Positions 8,547 through 17,155 of a stretch of 64,000 nucleotides of DNA are shown here, in pieces (within the stretch, counting starts at the first letter, position 1; each line of letters starts with the position of its first letter). Under the pieces are notes generated by a model. That model had not been told where the DNA came from and made no database searches. It saw nothing but the letters and a program-made list of their open reading frames with translations. Origin of the DNA: Nostocales cyanobacterium LEGE 11386 (lineage in GTDB: Bacteria; Cyanobacteriota; Cyanobacteriia; Cyanobacteriales; Nostocaceae); the NCBI GenBank assembly GCA_015207155.1, contig JADEXK010000012.1:1-64000 (forward strand). The letters run 5' to 3'. A program made the position numbers and the translations under genes.

Positions 8547-11500
8547 TTAAATTGACAAACTTAACTGCGAACCTTGCTGAGTTTTATTCACCTCAATGCG
8601 GGCTTGGAAAGCTTCTTTGAGGTGTGGCATATGGGTGACTGTGAGGATACAAGCAAAGTCACCAGCGATCGCATTAATGGACGCAATCAGGCGATCGCAT
8701 CCTTCGGCATCCTGTGTGCCAAAGCCTTCATCTATAATCAATAATTGCAACGCCGCACCCGCCCGTTGTGCCAATAATTTCGCCAAGGCTAAACGGATGG
8801 CAAAGTTAATTCTAAATGCTTCCCCACCAGAGTAAGTCTCATAAGCTCGTGTTCCTCTGGAATCGGCAATTAAAATGTCTAGAGTATCAATTAGCTTGGC
8901 ATTTTTCTTCTTTGACTTGCCACTCCGTCCAGATTTTTGGGTAATAAATTGCACATGCAGTTGATTAGCACTCAGCCGCGATAATAGTTGATTTGTCTCG
9001 GCTTCTAGTTGGGGCAAGACATTTTCAATCATCAGTGCTTGGATGCCATTTTTACCAAATGCCTGCGCTAATTCCTGATAAACTCGTTGTTCTTGTTTAC
9101 AAGATTGTAGTTGCTGCTGTTGTTGGTCATACTGAATTTGCAGGGCTTCTAGTTGCAGCATTAACTGTTCTAAACGCCCCAGATTCGCTATTTTTTCATC
9201 GAGTTGCCGTCTGCGTGCCTGAATTTGCTGCTCTAAAGCGTTAATTTGCTCAGTGGGATTAGCTGATTGGGCTAACTCTTGGGTAATGCTTTCGATTTGG
9301 TGAGCCAGTTTTTGCCGTTCATCTAATCTCGCGCTTCTAGAAGCCTCTAAATCCTGCCATCGCTGCTGGAGTTGGGGATACTGTTGCTGGGCTGACAAAA
9401 GCTGTTGGTAACGTAACTGCCAAGATTGGGCTTGGCGTACAGCTACGCGCAGGTTGTTGTGTTGCTCTGAACTATAACCAATGTCGGCAATATGACGCTC
9501 AAGTTCACTAATTTGTTTTGCACACTCAGAATCAGTTTGCTCCTGCTGGATTCTCGTTTGTAATTGGGCAATCGTCGCTTGTAATTCTGGTTTGCGGGCT
9601 GCTATTTGAGCTTGTCGTTTGGCTGCATCTTTAATTTGCCCTTGCTTAATTTCTGCCCACCGCCATCGCTCTACTTCGCTACGAGCAAGGGCGTGGTCTT
9701 GCTCATTATAATTTAGTTGTTGCAAATATTGTTCTAACTGCCGTAGTTCGGCTTGTTTATCAGGGGCGTAATCACCCGCTTGCAGCGATCGCTCTAAATG
9801 TTGCTTTTCGGTAGCCAGTTGTTGTAATTGTTGATCGGCATCACTTGTAGATTGCAGTTGTGCGGCTAATTGTCCTCTTTGTTCGCGTAGGGTGTCATAA
9901 GGTGCTAATTTTTGGGATATTTCGCGATATTCTTGCCTCAATAGCTGTATTTCTCGATCTGAAACTGCCATTTGTTCACGGAACACCCACAATTGCCCCT
10001 CTGTATCCTTGTACTCGTCCTTGGTTTTATCTACCACCCGATTCCAGTGATGCTCATCCAAAGGACGCTCACACAAGGGACAAATAGCATCAGGGGTGCG
10101 AAGCATTTGCAGTTTTTGCTCTAGTTCTCCTAACAATCTTTCATATTCTCGTTGTTGAGCTTGCAAACGTTCGATAAAATGCCGTCTTTCTTGCCCTTTT
10201 TCTTGGACTCGTTGCAGGTAAACTCGGTCTTTTTCCATTTGCTCAATCTGCATTCCCACATCCATTACTGCTTGTTGCAGTTGCGGTTGACGACGTGAGG
10301 AGCGTTGGAGTTGATTTTCTGTAGCTTGTAACTGTTCGAGTCGTGCTATTAAACCAGCATGAACTCGATCCAGTTGACTTTGCAAGTTTTGTCGTTGTTG
10401 CAATAAAGGAGAAACTTGCATTTGCAGTTCATCTAGCTGAGTCACCCGGCGACGAGCTGCGGTAAGTTGTGCTAAAGCCGCTTCTACTTCACCTGATTTA
10501 CTGAGAGTGTGCTGAATTTCTTGCTCTTGTTGTGCTAAGGCTGCTAATTGTCCTTGAAGTTGTTGTAATTGCCTTTCGAGTTCGTGAATTTGGCTAGTTA
10601 ATTGCTGTTGCTTTTGTTGACGCAGCGCCGTAGATCGGGTGTATTCTTGAAATTTAGTGGCAAAAGCTTCTTCTTGAGATTGCAGACTTTGATACTGAGC
10701 GTAGCCATTTTTGATCTCAGTTTCCTGATTTAAGATGGCCTTTAAATCTGAGAGCTGACTTTGCACTGCTAACTGCTCTTGTTGCAGGCGATCGCTATCT
10801 TGAGTAAGATTTTGATGTTGTTGCCTCACAAAGTTAAGTTGTTGTTGCCAATTTTGGCGCTGGTGCTGGACAACTTGCAAACTTTGTAATTGAATATTCT
10901 CGAAGGCTTGGACTTGTTGCAGTTGGTCAAGTTCAGTTTCTAACTCTACCCTTTGGGCTTGCGTGACTTCACGTTGTTGCAGCTGGGTTTTGCTCGACTC
11001 CAAAGAACGCTCTAACTCCTCAGCCCTAGCTTTAAACTGGCGAGCAGATTCTTTTGCCCGTTCTTCCAATTCATCATATTGATTGAGTTTTAATAACTCA
11101 GCTAAGATTTCCTTGCGTTCAGTGGGGCGTTTGAGCATGAATTCGTCTGCCCGACCTTGACGCAAGTAAGCGGAATTAATAAAAGTATCGTAATCGAGTT
11201 TGATGTGTTCTAAAATTAAATCTTGGGTTGCCCTGACACCTTTACCAGTGATAGCGCGAAACCCAGAAGGTGTTTCTATTTGAAATTCCAGGACACCACT
11301 AGCACCTCGAACTCTTGTGCGAATCACCCGATATTTTTGCTGATTACATTGAAAAACGAAATCAACTCGAACTTCTTTGGCACCGGAATGAATCACATCA
11401 TCTTCAACGCCGGCACGACTTTCACCCCAAATTGCCCATGTAATTGCTTCTAAAAGAGAAGATTTACCTGCACCATTGGAACCACAAATACAAGCCGTAT

Positions 11501-11573
11501 GCAAACCACGAAAATCTAAAGTTGCATCACGGTAACTAAGAAAGTTTTTGAGGATAAGTTGTACTGGAATCAT
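8547..11573 (-). CDS. sbcC: SbcC/Rad50-type exonuclease ATPase subunit
   Basis: A 1008-residue SMC-like protein. MIPVQLILKNFLSYRDATLD begins the N-terminal ABC half with Walker A GSNGAGKS (31-38). Two long Gln-rich coiled coils flank a zinc hook CPLC (about 497-500). The C-terminal half has the signature YSGGEAFRINFAIRLALAKL and Walker B LLIIDEGFGTQD. With SbcD it forms a nuclease that opens hairpins and processes double-strand break ends. No sbcD is adjacent, which is common in cyanobacteria. The unusual glutamine richness of the coils reflects CAG/CAA codon tracts. Upstream lies an 830-bp spacer. Confidence 0.95.
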   Translation of the reverse strand: MIPVQLILKNFLSYRDATLDFRGLHTACICGSNGAGKSSLLEAITWAIWGESRAGVEDDVIHSGAKEVRVDFVFQCNQQKYRVIRTRVRGASGVLEFQIETPSGFRAITGKGVRATQDLILEHIKLDYDTFINSAYLRQGRADEFMLKRPTERKEILAELLKLNQYDELEERAKESARQFKARAEELERSLESSKTQLQQREVTQAQRVELETELDQLQQVQAFENIQLQSLQVVQHQRQNWQQQLNFVRQQHQNLTQDSDRLQQEQLAVQSQLSDLKAILNQETEIKNGYAQYQSLQSQEEAFATKFQEYTRSTALRQQKQQQLTSQIHELERQLQQLQGQLAALAQQEQEIQHTLSKSGEVEAALAQLTAARRRVTQLDELQMQVSPLLQQRQNLQSQLDRVHAGLIARLEQLQATENQLQRSSRRQPQLQQAVMDVGMQIEQMEKDRVYLQRVQEKGQERRHFIERLQAQQREYERLLGELEQKLQMLRTPDAICPLCERPLDEHHWNRVVDKTKDEYKDTEGQLWVFREQMAVSDREIQLLRQEYREISQKLAPYDTLREQRGQLAAQLQSTSDADQQLQQLATEKQHLERSLQAGDYAPDKQAELRQLEQYLQQLNYNEQDHALARSEVERWRWAEIKQGQIKDAAKRQAQIAARKPELQATIAQLQTRIQQEQTDSECAKQISELERHIADIGYSSEQHNNLRVAVRQAQSWQLRYQQLLSAQQQYPQLQQRWQDLEASRSARLDERQKLAHQIESITQELAQSANPTEQINALEQQIQARRRQLDEKIANLGRLEQLMLQLEALQIQYDQQQQQLQSCKQEQRVYQELAQAFGKNGIQALMIENVLPQLEAETNQLLSRLSANQLHVQFITQKSGRSGKSKKKNAKLIDTLDILIADSRGTRAYETYSGGEAFRINFAIRLALAKLLAQRAGAALQLLIIDEGFGTQDAEGCDRLIASINAIAGDFACILTVTHMPHLKEAFQARIEVNKTQQGSQLSLSI

Positions 11574-12406
11574 TGAGGCTATAGCGCCACATCTAATGTT
11601 GTATTAAATAGCAGTACAGATGCACTCTTTGATAGTTTAGCTAGGTGAATATCAGTATTCTAGTACTTTAGTCCGTATTTTTACGAAAATTAACAATATT
11701 ATGACCAAGTTTTTCCTATTAGGCAAATTATTTTGCCAATCTTCGGAGAAAAATTTCCCTTCTAGTTCGTGAAAAAACTAAAATCCGCGTAGTCCGGTTT
11801 CAGTTATCGCCGTCCTACATCGTTTGTGAAATCTTCTTTTTCTTTTCTTAGCGCTATGTTCGCGTCGCGAACATTTATTTTTACAACTCAGATATGATTG
11901 CTATATGTAGTTTCACAACTTGTCTTCACCAGACTTTAATCGACAACGAAAATTCTGACTGCTTTGGATTGAGTATAATCACTCAAAAACGAGTGCCAGG
12001 ACTAGAGGCGGTTGACGAGGTATTCTTAGCAGATAATTTTGGGTAAGCCAGGAGCAGACAATTGGTTACTCAGTAGGTCGATACAAATAAAGTTAACTAG
12101 ACGTATTTGGGTTGAGGAATGAAATTCAACGCCCGCAGGTCTCTCTACTTAGTCATTGGTAAGGCTTTGAGTTAAATTTATATTTCGTAACATGGTTCTG
12201 TTTATTCCCACCAACTTACTTGTATCACTTGTAAACTGCATCCTTGGCTCTGTCATTTTTTCCACCTAACAATTCAACAACAGCAGAGCCTCTAATTCTT
12301 AACTTTTAATTGAAATATGACTATAGTCACCTTTAATAACAGCCAGAAACAATCTCCGTAAATCCTCGTCATAACATACACCACAGACACAAAGTTTAAA
12401 CATCTT
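11574..12406. other. 833-bp gene-free region
   Basis: This is the longest spacer in the window, between the divergent sbcC and the exported protein at 12407. No open frame with family resemblance was found. It contains the 19-bp palindrome at 11855-11873. The segment at about 11985-12110 (GAGTGCCAGGACTAGAGGCG onward) is GC-richer than its surroundings and could be a structured leader or small RNA, but it was not matched to any known riboswitch class by eye. Confidence 0.5.
11855..11873. promoter_or_regulatory. 19-bp perfect palindrome, possible operator
   Basis: ATGTTCGCG, T, CGCGAACAT is a 9-bp inverted repeat with a single central base, in the spacer between divergent genes. The shape suits a dimeric regulator, but GCG/CGC-rich palindromes also belong to dispersed cyanobacterial repeats (compare TTCGCGTAGCG-type elements). 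No regulator is assigned. Confidence 0.4.
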
Positions 12407-13093
12407 ATGACTAGCCTTCATCAATGGAAAACTAGCACCGCCGCACTCATGGCAATGGCAATTACTACTAGTGCCGTTGCTCCCATGATTGCCTTTGCTC
12501 CTGCTCATGCCCAATACAATATTGGACAATCAAGAACAGTGACAATTCCTGCTAACGCCAACGTGACTTTACCTGTGAGACATGACAAGGAAAAAGTTGT
12601 TGTTAGTCGGGGAGAAACACTAGACCTAACATTGAGAATATCCAACGACATTACCGATAGTCGAAGAACTGTTTTAATTCCTAGGAACACTGAAGTTGTA
12701 GGACAGCTAGAACCTGTATATTTCAACGGCAGAAACAGAGATAATGAAAATGTCAGAGGTGTGCGGTTCGTCGCCCGAGAATTAGTATTTCCCTCTGGCC
12801 GCCGCCAGTCAATTAATGCATCATCTCAAACAGTTACTAGACTAGAAAAAGTTACCCAAAATGATAGCAGTAGAATATTAACAGATGCGGCTATCGGTGC
12901 TGGTGCTGCTACTGCCATTTCATTAATTACAGGTAATCGCAGAATTGAAATTTTAGAGCCTATAGGAGGTGCAGCTGCGGGTGCTTTAGCCAGTGTACTC
13001 TTACGGAGAAAAGAAGCTGAAGTATTCGTCTTGAGACCCGAACAGGATTTAAGACTGTCACTCAACTCTAACTTAGTCATAGACCGCTACTAA
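12407..13093 (+). CDS. Exported protein with VirB10/TrbI-like module
   Basis: A 228-residue protein. The signal peptide carries Lys8, then AALMAMAITTSAVAPMIAF, and ends at a probable AHA-Q cleavage site. The mature part has VTIPANANVTLPV, TVLIPRNTEVVGQLEPV, VRFVARELVFPSGRR, a Gly/Ala-rich segment (DAAIGAGAATAISLITG) and a second one (PIGGAAAGALASVLL). The pairing of 'LIPxxTxVxGQ' with 'FxAxxLxFPSG' resembles the beta-barrel domain of VirB10/TrbI secretion proteins. This is my inference from motif shape, and the Gly-rich stretches are extra. The C-terminal two thirds are clearly paralogous to the gene at 13479. Location is periplasm or outer membrane. No function is assigned. Confidence 0.7.
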   Translation: MTSLHQWKTSTAALMAMAITTSAVAPMIAFAPAHAQYNIGQSRTVTIPANANVTLPVRHDKEKVVVSRGETLDLTLRISNDITDSRRTVLIPRNTEVVGQLEPVYFNGRNRDNENVRGVRFVARELVFPSGRRQSINASSQTVTRLEKVTQNDSSRILTDAAIGAGAATAISLITGNRRIEILEPIGGAAAGALASVLLRRKEAEVFVLRPEQDLRLSLNSNLVIDRY

Positions 13094-13134
13094 GCTTCAC
13101 TTCATTGCTACCGTGACTTTAATCATCTCCCATT

Positions 13135-13169
13135 AGCGATCGCCTCTGCAACTAAAGTGAGCGATCGCT
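13135..13169 (+). terminator. HIP1-pair hairpin, possible terminator
   Basis: AGCGATCGC and GCGATCGCT flank a 17-nt loop and are followed by TTCATTTTT. Two HIP1 octamers in this arrangement can form a 9-bp GC-rich stem 40 bp past the stop codon. The T-tract is imperfect. Confidence 0.5.
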
Positions 13170-13268
13170 TCATTTTTAGCTGCTTTAAAAGTCAAAAAGA
13201 TTTTATCTTACGCAACTATTTTATTGATGTCGCGTCTTGTCAAATAGCTAAGTAATTTTGAAAAGAAA

Positions 13269-13301
13269 AGATCCCCGACTTCTGGAAGAAGTCGGGGATC
13301 T
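13269..13301. repeat. Dispersed palindrome with 15-bp stem
   Basis: AGATCCCCGACTTCT, GGA, then the exact reverse complement. The 'CCCCGACTTCT...AGAAGTCGGGG' element is a REP-like palindrome I associate with Nostoc-type intergenic regions. Only one copy was seen in this window. Confidence 0.75.
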
Positions 13302-13478
13302 GAAATTTGAGTCAATACTCTCATTAACTATTAAATGCTAACCGTAATAATACTATATTTAAAATTGATTCGTATTATTAAAAAGCCAGTTATAAATAAA
13401 AACTTTAGGAACTTTCACTTGCTTAACTTGTCTGAATAACTAACAGAATAAAAATTAATTGTACTGGAGTAAATAGCA

Positions 13479-14720
13479 ATGTTTAGTTTAAATCGTTGGC
13501 AATCTGGAACAGCTGCACTGATGGCTTTAAGCGTCACAGTAGGCGCTGTAGCACCCTTCATTACGGCTGCACCATCTTTAGCTCAAACCACTTTTTATGA
13601 TGTTTCATCTAACTACTGGGCAGCACAGTTTATTCAACAATTGTCACAGCGAGGTGTAATCGCTGGATTTCCCGATGGTAGCTTCCGTCCCGAAGAGCCA
13701 GTAACACGCGCTCAATTTGCCGCGATGGTCAACAAAGCTTTCCCAAAAGCACCACAACGTCAAGCAATCAATTTTGTTGATGTACCCGGTAACTATTGGG
13801 CTTCCAACGCCATTCGCCAAGCCTATACCATTGGTTTCTTATCAGGATATCCCGGCAATCGCTTTGAGCCTAACCAAAATATTCCCCGCCAACAGGTTTT
13901 AGTTGCTCTAGCCAACGGTCTGGAATACCGACCAACAGCCAACACCGAAACAACTCTGCAATACTTCAGCGATCGCTTTAATATTGCTGATTATGCTCGT
14001 AGTCCCATCGCCGCAGCCGCAGAGAGAAAAATTGTCGTCAACTATCCTAACGTTCAGTTTTTGAATCCCACCGCAACAGCCACACGGGCACAAGTAGCAG
14101 CTTTTATTTATCAGGCGTTGGTCAGTTCTAATCAAGCCTCAGCAATTAATTCGCCCTATATCGTAGCTCTTCAACCGACTACGCCGACACCTATATCTGT
14201 GACCATTCCTCAAGGAACTGCTATTCCTGTGAAGTACGATCAGGCAGAAAAAATTCTGGTCACCAAAGATGAAACAGCACCTTTGACTCTGACAGTAGAC
14301 CAAAATGTCGTCACCCAAGAAGGAACTGTAGTGATTCCTGCTGGTAGTCAGGTTGTGGGTCAACTTAGACCAGTTCAAGGCGGTTCTCAATTTGTGGCCG
14401 AAAAACTGGTTTTGACTGGAGGTCAAGAATATCAAATTAACGCTACTTCTGAAGTGATTACCAAAACTGAAACCATCAGAAAAGGGACTAGTACCAGTAC
14501 AATTGTCAGAAATACTGTATTGGGCGCAGGAGCAGCAGCTGCGGTGTCTGCTGTCACAGGCGATCGCGCGATCGCGACAGAAGAGGTCTTGGGTGGTGCT
14601 GCTATCGGTGGTTTGATTGGTCTATTCTTTGGTAGAAACAGTGTTGACTTAATCGCCATTGACCCCGACACAGATTTACAAATGACCATCAATCAAAATT
14701 TGCTGGTTTCATTAAGATAG
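13479..14720 (+). CDS. SLH-domain protein with VirB10/TrbI-like C-terminal module
   Basis: A 413-residue exported protein. The signal peptide (AALMALSVTVGAVAPFITAA) ends near LAQ. Three S-layer homology domains cover about residues 36-215: FYDVSSNYWAAQFIQQL through GFPDGSFRPEEPVTRAQFAA, VDVPGNYWASNAIRQAY through EPNQNIPRQQVLVALAN, and a degenerate third ending PTATATRAQVAAFIYQAL. After a Pro/Thr linker, residues of about 235-413 repeat the module of the upstream gene (VTIPQGTAIPVKYDQ, GTVVIPAGSQVVGQLRPV, SQFVAEKLVLTGGQEYQIN, then two Gly/Ala-rich stretches). SLH domains tether proteins to wall or outer-membrane-linked polymers, so the shared module is presumably displayed in the periplasm. 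Confidence 0.85.
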   Translation: MFSLNRWQSGTAALMALSVTVGAVAPFITAAPSLAQTTFYDVSSNYWAAQFIQQLSQRGVIAGFPDGSFRPEEPVTRAQFAAMVNKAFPKAPQRQAINFVDVPGNYWASNAIRQAYTIGFLSGYPGNRFEPNQNIPRQQVLVALANGLEYRPTANTETTLQYFSDRFNIADYARSPIAAAAERKIVVNYPNVQFLNPTATATRAQVAAFIYQALVSSNQASAINSPYIVALQPTTPTPISVTIPQGTAIPVKYDQAEKILVTKDETAPLTLTVDQNVVTQEGTVVIPAGSQVVGQLRPVQGGSQFVAEKLVLTGGQEYQINATSEVITKTETIRKGTSTSTIVRNTVLGAGAAAAVSAVTGDRAIATEEVLGGAAIGGLIGLFFGRNSVDLIAIDPDTDLQMTINQNLLVSLR

Positions 14721-14728
14721 TCATTGTT

Positions 14729-14765
14729 AGAAGGGAATAGGGAACAGGGAACAGGAGAGCAAGAT
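14729..14765. repeat. GGGAATAGGGAACA low-complexity repeat
   Basis: Short degenerate GGGAATA/GGGAACA units directly after the SLH gene. The complementary form (TTCCCTA) appears at 43580, 53150 and 59775, so this is a family of simple repeats placed at gene borders. Confidence 0.7.
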
Positions 14766-14814
14766 GCAGGGAGGAAGAGGAAAAAAACTTCTTAATCCCA
14801 TCTCCCTCATCTCC

Positions 14815-16152
14815 CTACTCTCTTTTCACAGGTAACCAAATAATAAAAGTAGTACCCGGCGCATCGGGTGAAGTCATAGCTGAGTTAATTGCAGGGCTGA
14901 AAATCTCAATTTCACCCTGCATTTGTTCTATTAATTGTTTAGCGATCGCTAATCCTAAACCTGTGCCAGGAATTTCGGTTTTTGCTTGTATTCCTCGATA
15001 ATGTCGTTCTCCCAAATGTGCTAAATCTTCTGATGGAATCCCCCGACCAGTGTTACTAATAGCAATTCCGATAAAATTAGCTTTTTCTTGTCCCATTTGG
15101 ATGGCAATTTTGCCGCCTGTAGGAGTGTATTTCAGCGCATTATCAATAATATTACTTAATGCCTCTCGTAATGCTTTAACGTTGGCACGTACTAGTGGTA
15201 AATTCCGGGAAATTTCTGTTTTTAGTTGGAGATTTCGCTCCTGCGCTATTGCTTTAGCTGAAACTAATAAAGGTGCTAATAAATCAGCTAAATAACAATC
15301 AGTTTCTTTTTCTCCCGTTCCCGGCAATAAGAGAAATGGCGATGGTTCTTTTTGTACAGTTGCTTCTACAAATACTTCATTTTCTGACAATGACAGTGGT
15401 GCTAAATCTGCCTCTGTCCAGTCAATTACTTTGTCAAACTGTTGCAGCAATTCCTGAAGGCGATCGCTTTCTCGGACGATATTTGCTCCTACTTCTCGGT
15501 TGGGATCACCTGGTCGCAGTCGTTTTAATAGTAGTTTGCCAAAGGTTCGTATTGCTGTTAAAGGATTGCGAAACTGGTGCAACAAGTTATCGAGCAAATC
15601 TCGCTGCTGTTCTTGCAAAAGTTGTTGTTGATGTAGCTGATGCTGTAACCAGGCTCGACGCTGATCTAATATACAGGCGATCGCCAGCGTTTGAGCTATG
15701 CTTTGAATTTCGCTTTGCTCCTTTTCATTCCATGCCCTGTCTTCCCTACCTGTGACCAATAACCCCATCATCACACCTTCATGGATGAGAGGCAGCACAA
15801 TTTGCTGTCCACTGAGCCGAGATTCGTCTTTTAAATGGGGCTGTTCAGTATCTGGGGTCTCTGTCTCTTGTGCAGAAATCGGAAATTCCGACCCTGCTGT
15901 CAATAACTTTCCCTGTTGCTGCGGTAGCACCAAAACATTCCCAACAGTTGCCTCAGCAATCTCTTTCCCTGGTTGTAATACTGCTGTTTCTGGGTAAACC
16001 ACCACAGGAATTAGTTTCGCCTCACCAGTAGAAGCTTCTACCAATTCTTGTGTTAAGTAAACCACACTTAAAGATGCTCCTAGCCCTTGGGTTAACAGTA
16101 CTATTTGCTCTCGGCATAGCGCCACAAAATCTGAACTGGCAGACATTAACAT
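14815..16152 (-). CDS. GAF-domain sensor histidine kinase, Hik2/CSK-like
   Basis: A 445-residue soluble kinase. Residues 1-165 look like a GAF domain (SLSVVYLTQELVEA, LIPVVVYPE, IVLPLIHEGVMMGLLVTGRE). A short coiled linker leads to the H-box LLHQFRNPLTAIRTFGKLLL with phospho-acceptor H192. The catalytic domain shows the N-box LREALSNIIDNALKYTP, then IAISNTGRGIPSEDL and GTGLGLAIAKQLIEQMQG. There is no membrane segment or receiver. The LCREQI...LTQGLGAS start and the H-box wording recall Hik2 of cyanobacteria, the relative of chloroplast sensor kinase involved in redox and salt signalling. That identity is from memory. No response regulator is adjacent. Confidence 0.85.
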   Translation of the reverse strand: MLMSASSDFVALCREQIVLLTQGLGASLSVVYLTQELVEASTGEAKLIPVVVYPETAVLQPGKEIAEATVGNVLVLPQQQGKLLTAGSEFPISAQETETPDTEQPHLKDESRLSGQQIVLPLIHEGVMMGLLVTGREDRAWNEKEQSEIQSIAQTLAIACILDQRRAWLQHQLHQQQLLQEQQRDLLDNLLHQFRNPLTAIRTFGKLLLKRLRPGDPNREVGANIVRESDRLQELLQQFDKVIDWTEADLAPLSLSENEVFVEATVQKEPSPFLLLPGTGEKETDCYLADLLAPLLVSAKAIAQERNLQLKTEISRNLPLVRANVKALREALSNIIDNALKYTPTGGKIAIQMGQEKANFIGIAISNTGRGIPSEDLAHLGERHYRGIQAKTEIPGTGLGLAIAKQLIEQMQGEIEIFSPAINSAMTSPDAPGTTFIIWLPVKRE

Positions 16153-16421
16153 TTTTTAGCTTTTGCTCAGGATCACAGAATTTGAGGGAAGATGAAAGGA
16201 AGTTGCTTTGTTTTTCCTTACTCTTTTGAATAAAGCTTAACTAAATCTAGTCAGTAATGGTTTGCACCAGGGGATTATATGCTTTACCACTTTATGATTA
16301 ATCTACGTCCAAGAATATTATTTTTCTTGTATCAAAAGTTAAAAAACTATTGATATTTTGAACTAGAACTTATATAATTACGACGGATTTTGTAGCTATC
16401 ACTACAATCTATAGCTTGAAA

Positions 16422-16428
16422 GAGGAGG
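16422..16428 (+). promoter_or_regulatory. Shine-Dalgarno for a TTG start
   Basis: GAGGAGG lies 8 nt before TTG 16437. It excludes the upstream in-frame TTG at 16416, because the binding site would then be inside the coding region, and it supports TTG as the true start of the DUF3155 gene. Confidence 0.8.
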
Positions 16429-16436
16429 AAAATAGG

Positions 16437-16754
16437 TTGGCAAGAAGACGTAAGCGGAAAAGTCGTCGTCGCCAAGAAGGACGGCGTATTCTTGAGCATG
16501 TGCCTCAATATAGCATCGAAAGCGGCGAAGAAAAACCTGTGACAGCAGCAAGAAAATTCATTCAAGCTGAAGGGATTGCGCCACCAGCGTTGCTACTCGT
16601 AAAGCGAAATGAACACACTACAGACCGTTATTTCTGGGCAGAAAAGGGACTGTTTGGTGCTCAATACGTTGAAGAAAACCATTTCTTGTTTCCCAGCCTG
16701 CGGGTATTAGAGGCTCCCGCCGGTTCAGAACCCTTAGCTGTTGCTAGTCGCTAA
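16437..16754 (+). CDS. DUF3155 family protein, TTG start
   Basis: A 105-residue cyanobacteria-specific protein that starts M-ARRRKRKSRRRQEGRRI, a very basic N-terminus, followed by LEHVPQYSIESGEEKPVTAA and, near the C-terminus, YFWAEKGLFGAQYVEENHF. This is the DUF3155 signature. The role is unknown, and the basic head suggests RNA or DNA contact (inference). The start is TTG 16437, set by GAGGAGG 8 nt upstream and by the family's conserved ARRRKRKSRRR beginning. Standalone gene. Confidence 0.85.
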   Translation: MARRRKRKSRRRQEGRRILEHVPQYSIESGEEKPVTAARKFIQAEGIAPPALLLVKRNEHTTDRYFWAEKGLFGAQYVEENHFLFPSLRVLEAPAGSEPLAVASR

Positions 16755-17155
16755 ATCATAAATGGTTATCTTAACGTCTTGAATGTGGCTCCTGACGATC
16801 ATTTAACTGGCAAAGTTGCTCAGTTTATGCAAAATTTTCATTTTTTTTAAGTTTGTGACTGATTTGCCAGTACATCTAGTCCAGTTAATTAGACTTAATT
16901 GGATAATCAACGACTTCTCAAGCCACGCTGGTTTGTCTGGGTTGGTTTCTAGTCAAATGATGCAAAGGGGATTCAGGATAGAGCAAAATGCATCCAAAAG
17001 CGAGAGTTGAGTTGCGCTCTCCCCCAATGGATTGCCAAGGAAGCTCTGTAAAAAGATATAGTTTTTTCCCTACGATGCAATATCGTAGGGAAAATTTACA
17101 TAGCAGGAACTTATTAACCCTCCCTAGCGCCTAGTTTAAGTATTTATTTCTACAG
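16755..17155. other. 400-bp convergent spacer
   Basis: It lies between the DUF3155 gene (+) and the CCB1-like gene (-). A 64-codon + frame at 16816 looks spurious. The only structure seen is the hairpin at 17064-17094. Confidence 0.5.
17064..17094. terminator. Hairpin between convergent genes
   Basis: TTTTCCCTACGAT, a 5-nt loop GCAAT, then ATCGTAGGGAAAA: a perfect 13-bp stem between two converging genes. The T-run expected after a terminator stem is missing on both strands, so it may act as a 3'-end stabiliser rather than an intrinsic terminator. Confidence 0.5.

Larger units (their letters stand above)
13094..13478. other. 385-bp spacer with two hairpins
   Basis: It separates the two paralogous exported genes. 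It carries a HIP1-pair hairpin just after the first gene and a 15-bp stem dispersed repeat (listed separately). The remaining 170 bp before 13479 is AT-rich, and TGGAG at about 13465 probably acts as the ribosome binding site. Confidence 0.6.

Noticed and set aside
11985..12110. Riboswitch (cobalamin, guanidine or glutamine type)
   Set aside because: The sequence was compared by memory with the conserved cores of these classes and none matched; left as an unexplained GC-richer patch.
16816..17010. 64-codon + frame after DUF3155
   Set aside because: No ribosome binding site and low-complexity AT-rich composition; no recognisable motif.
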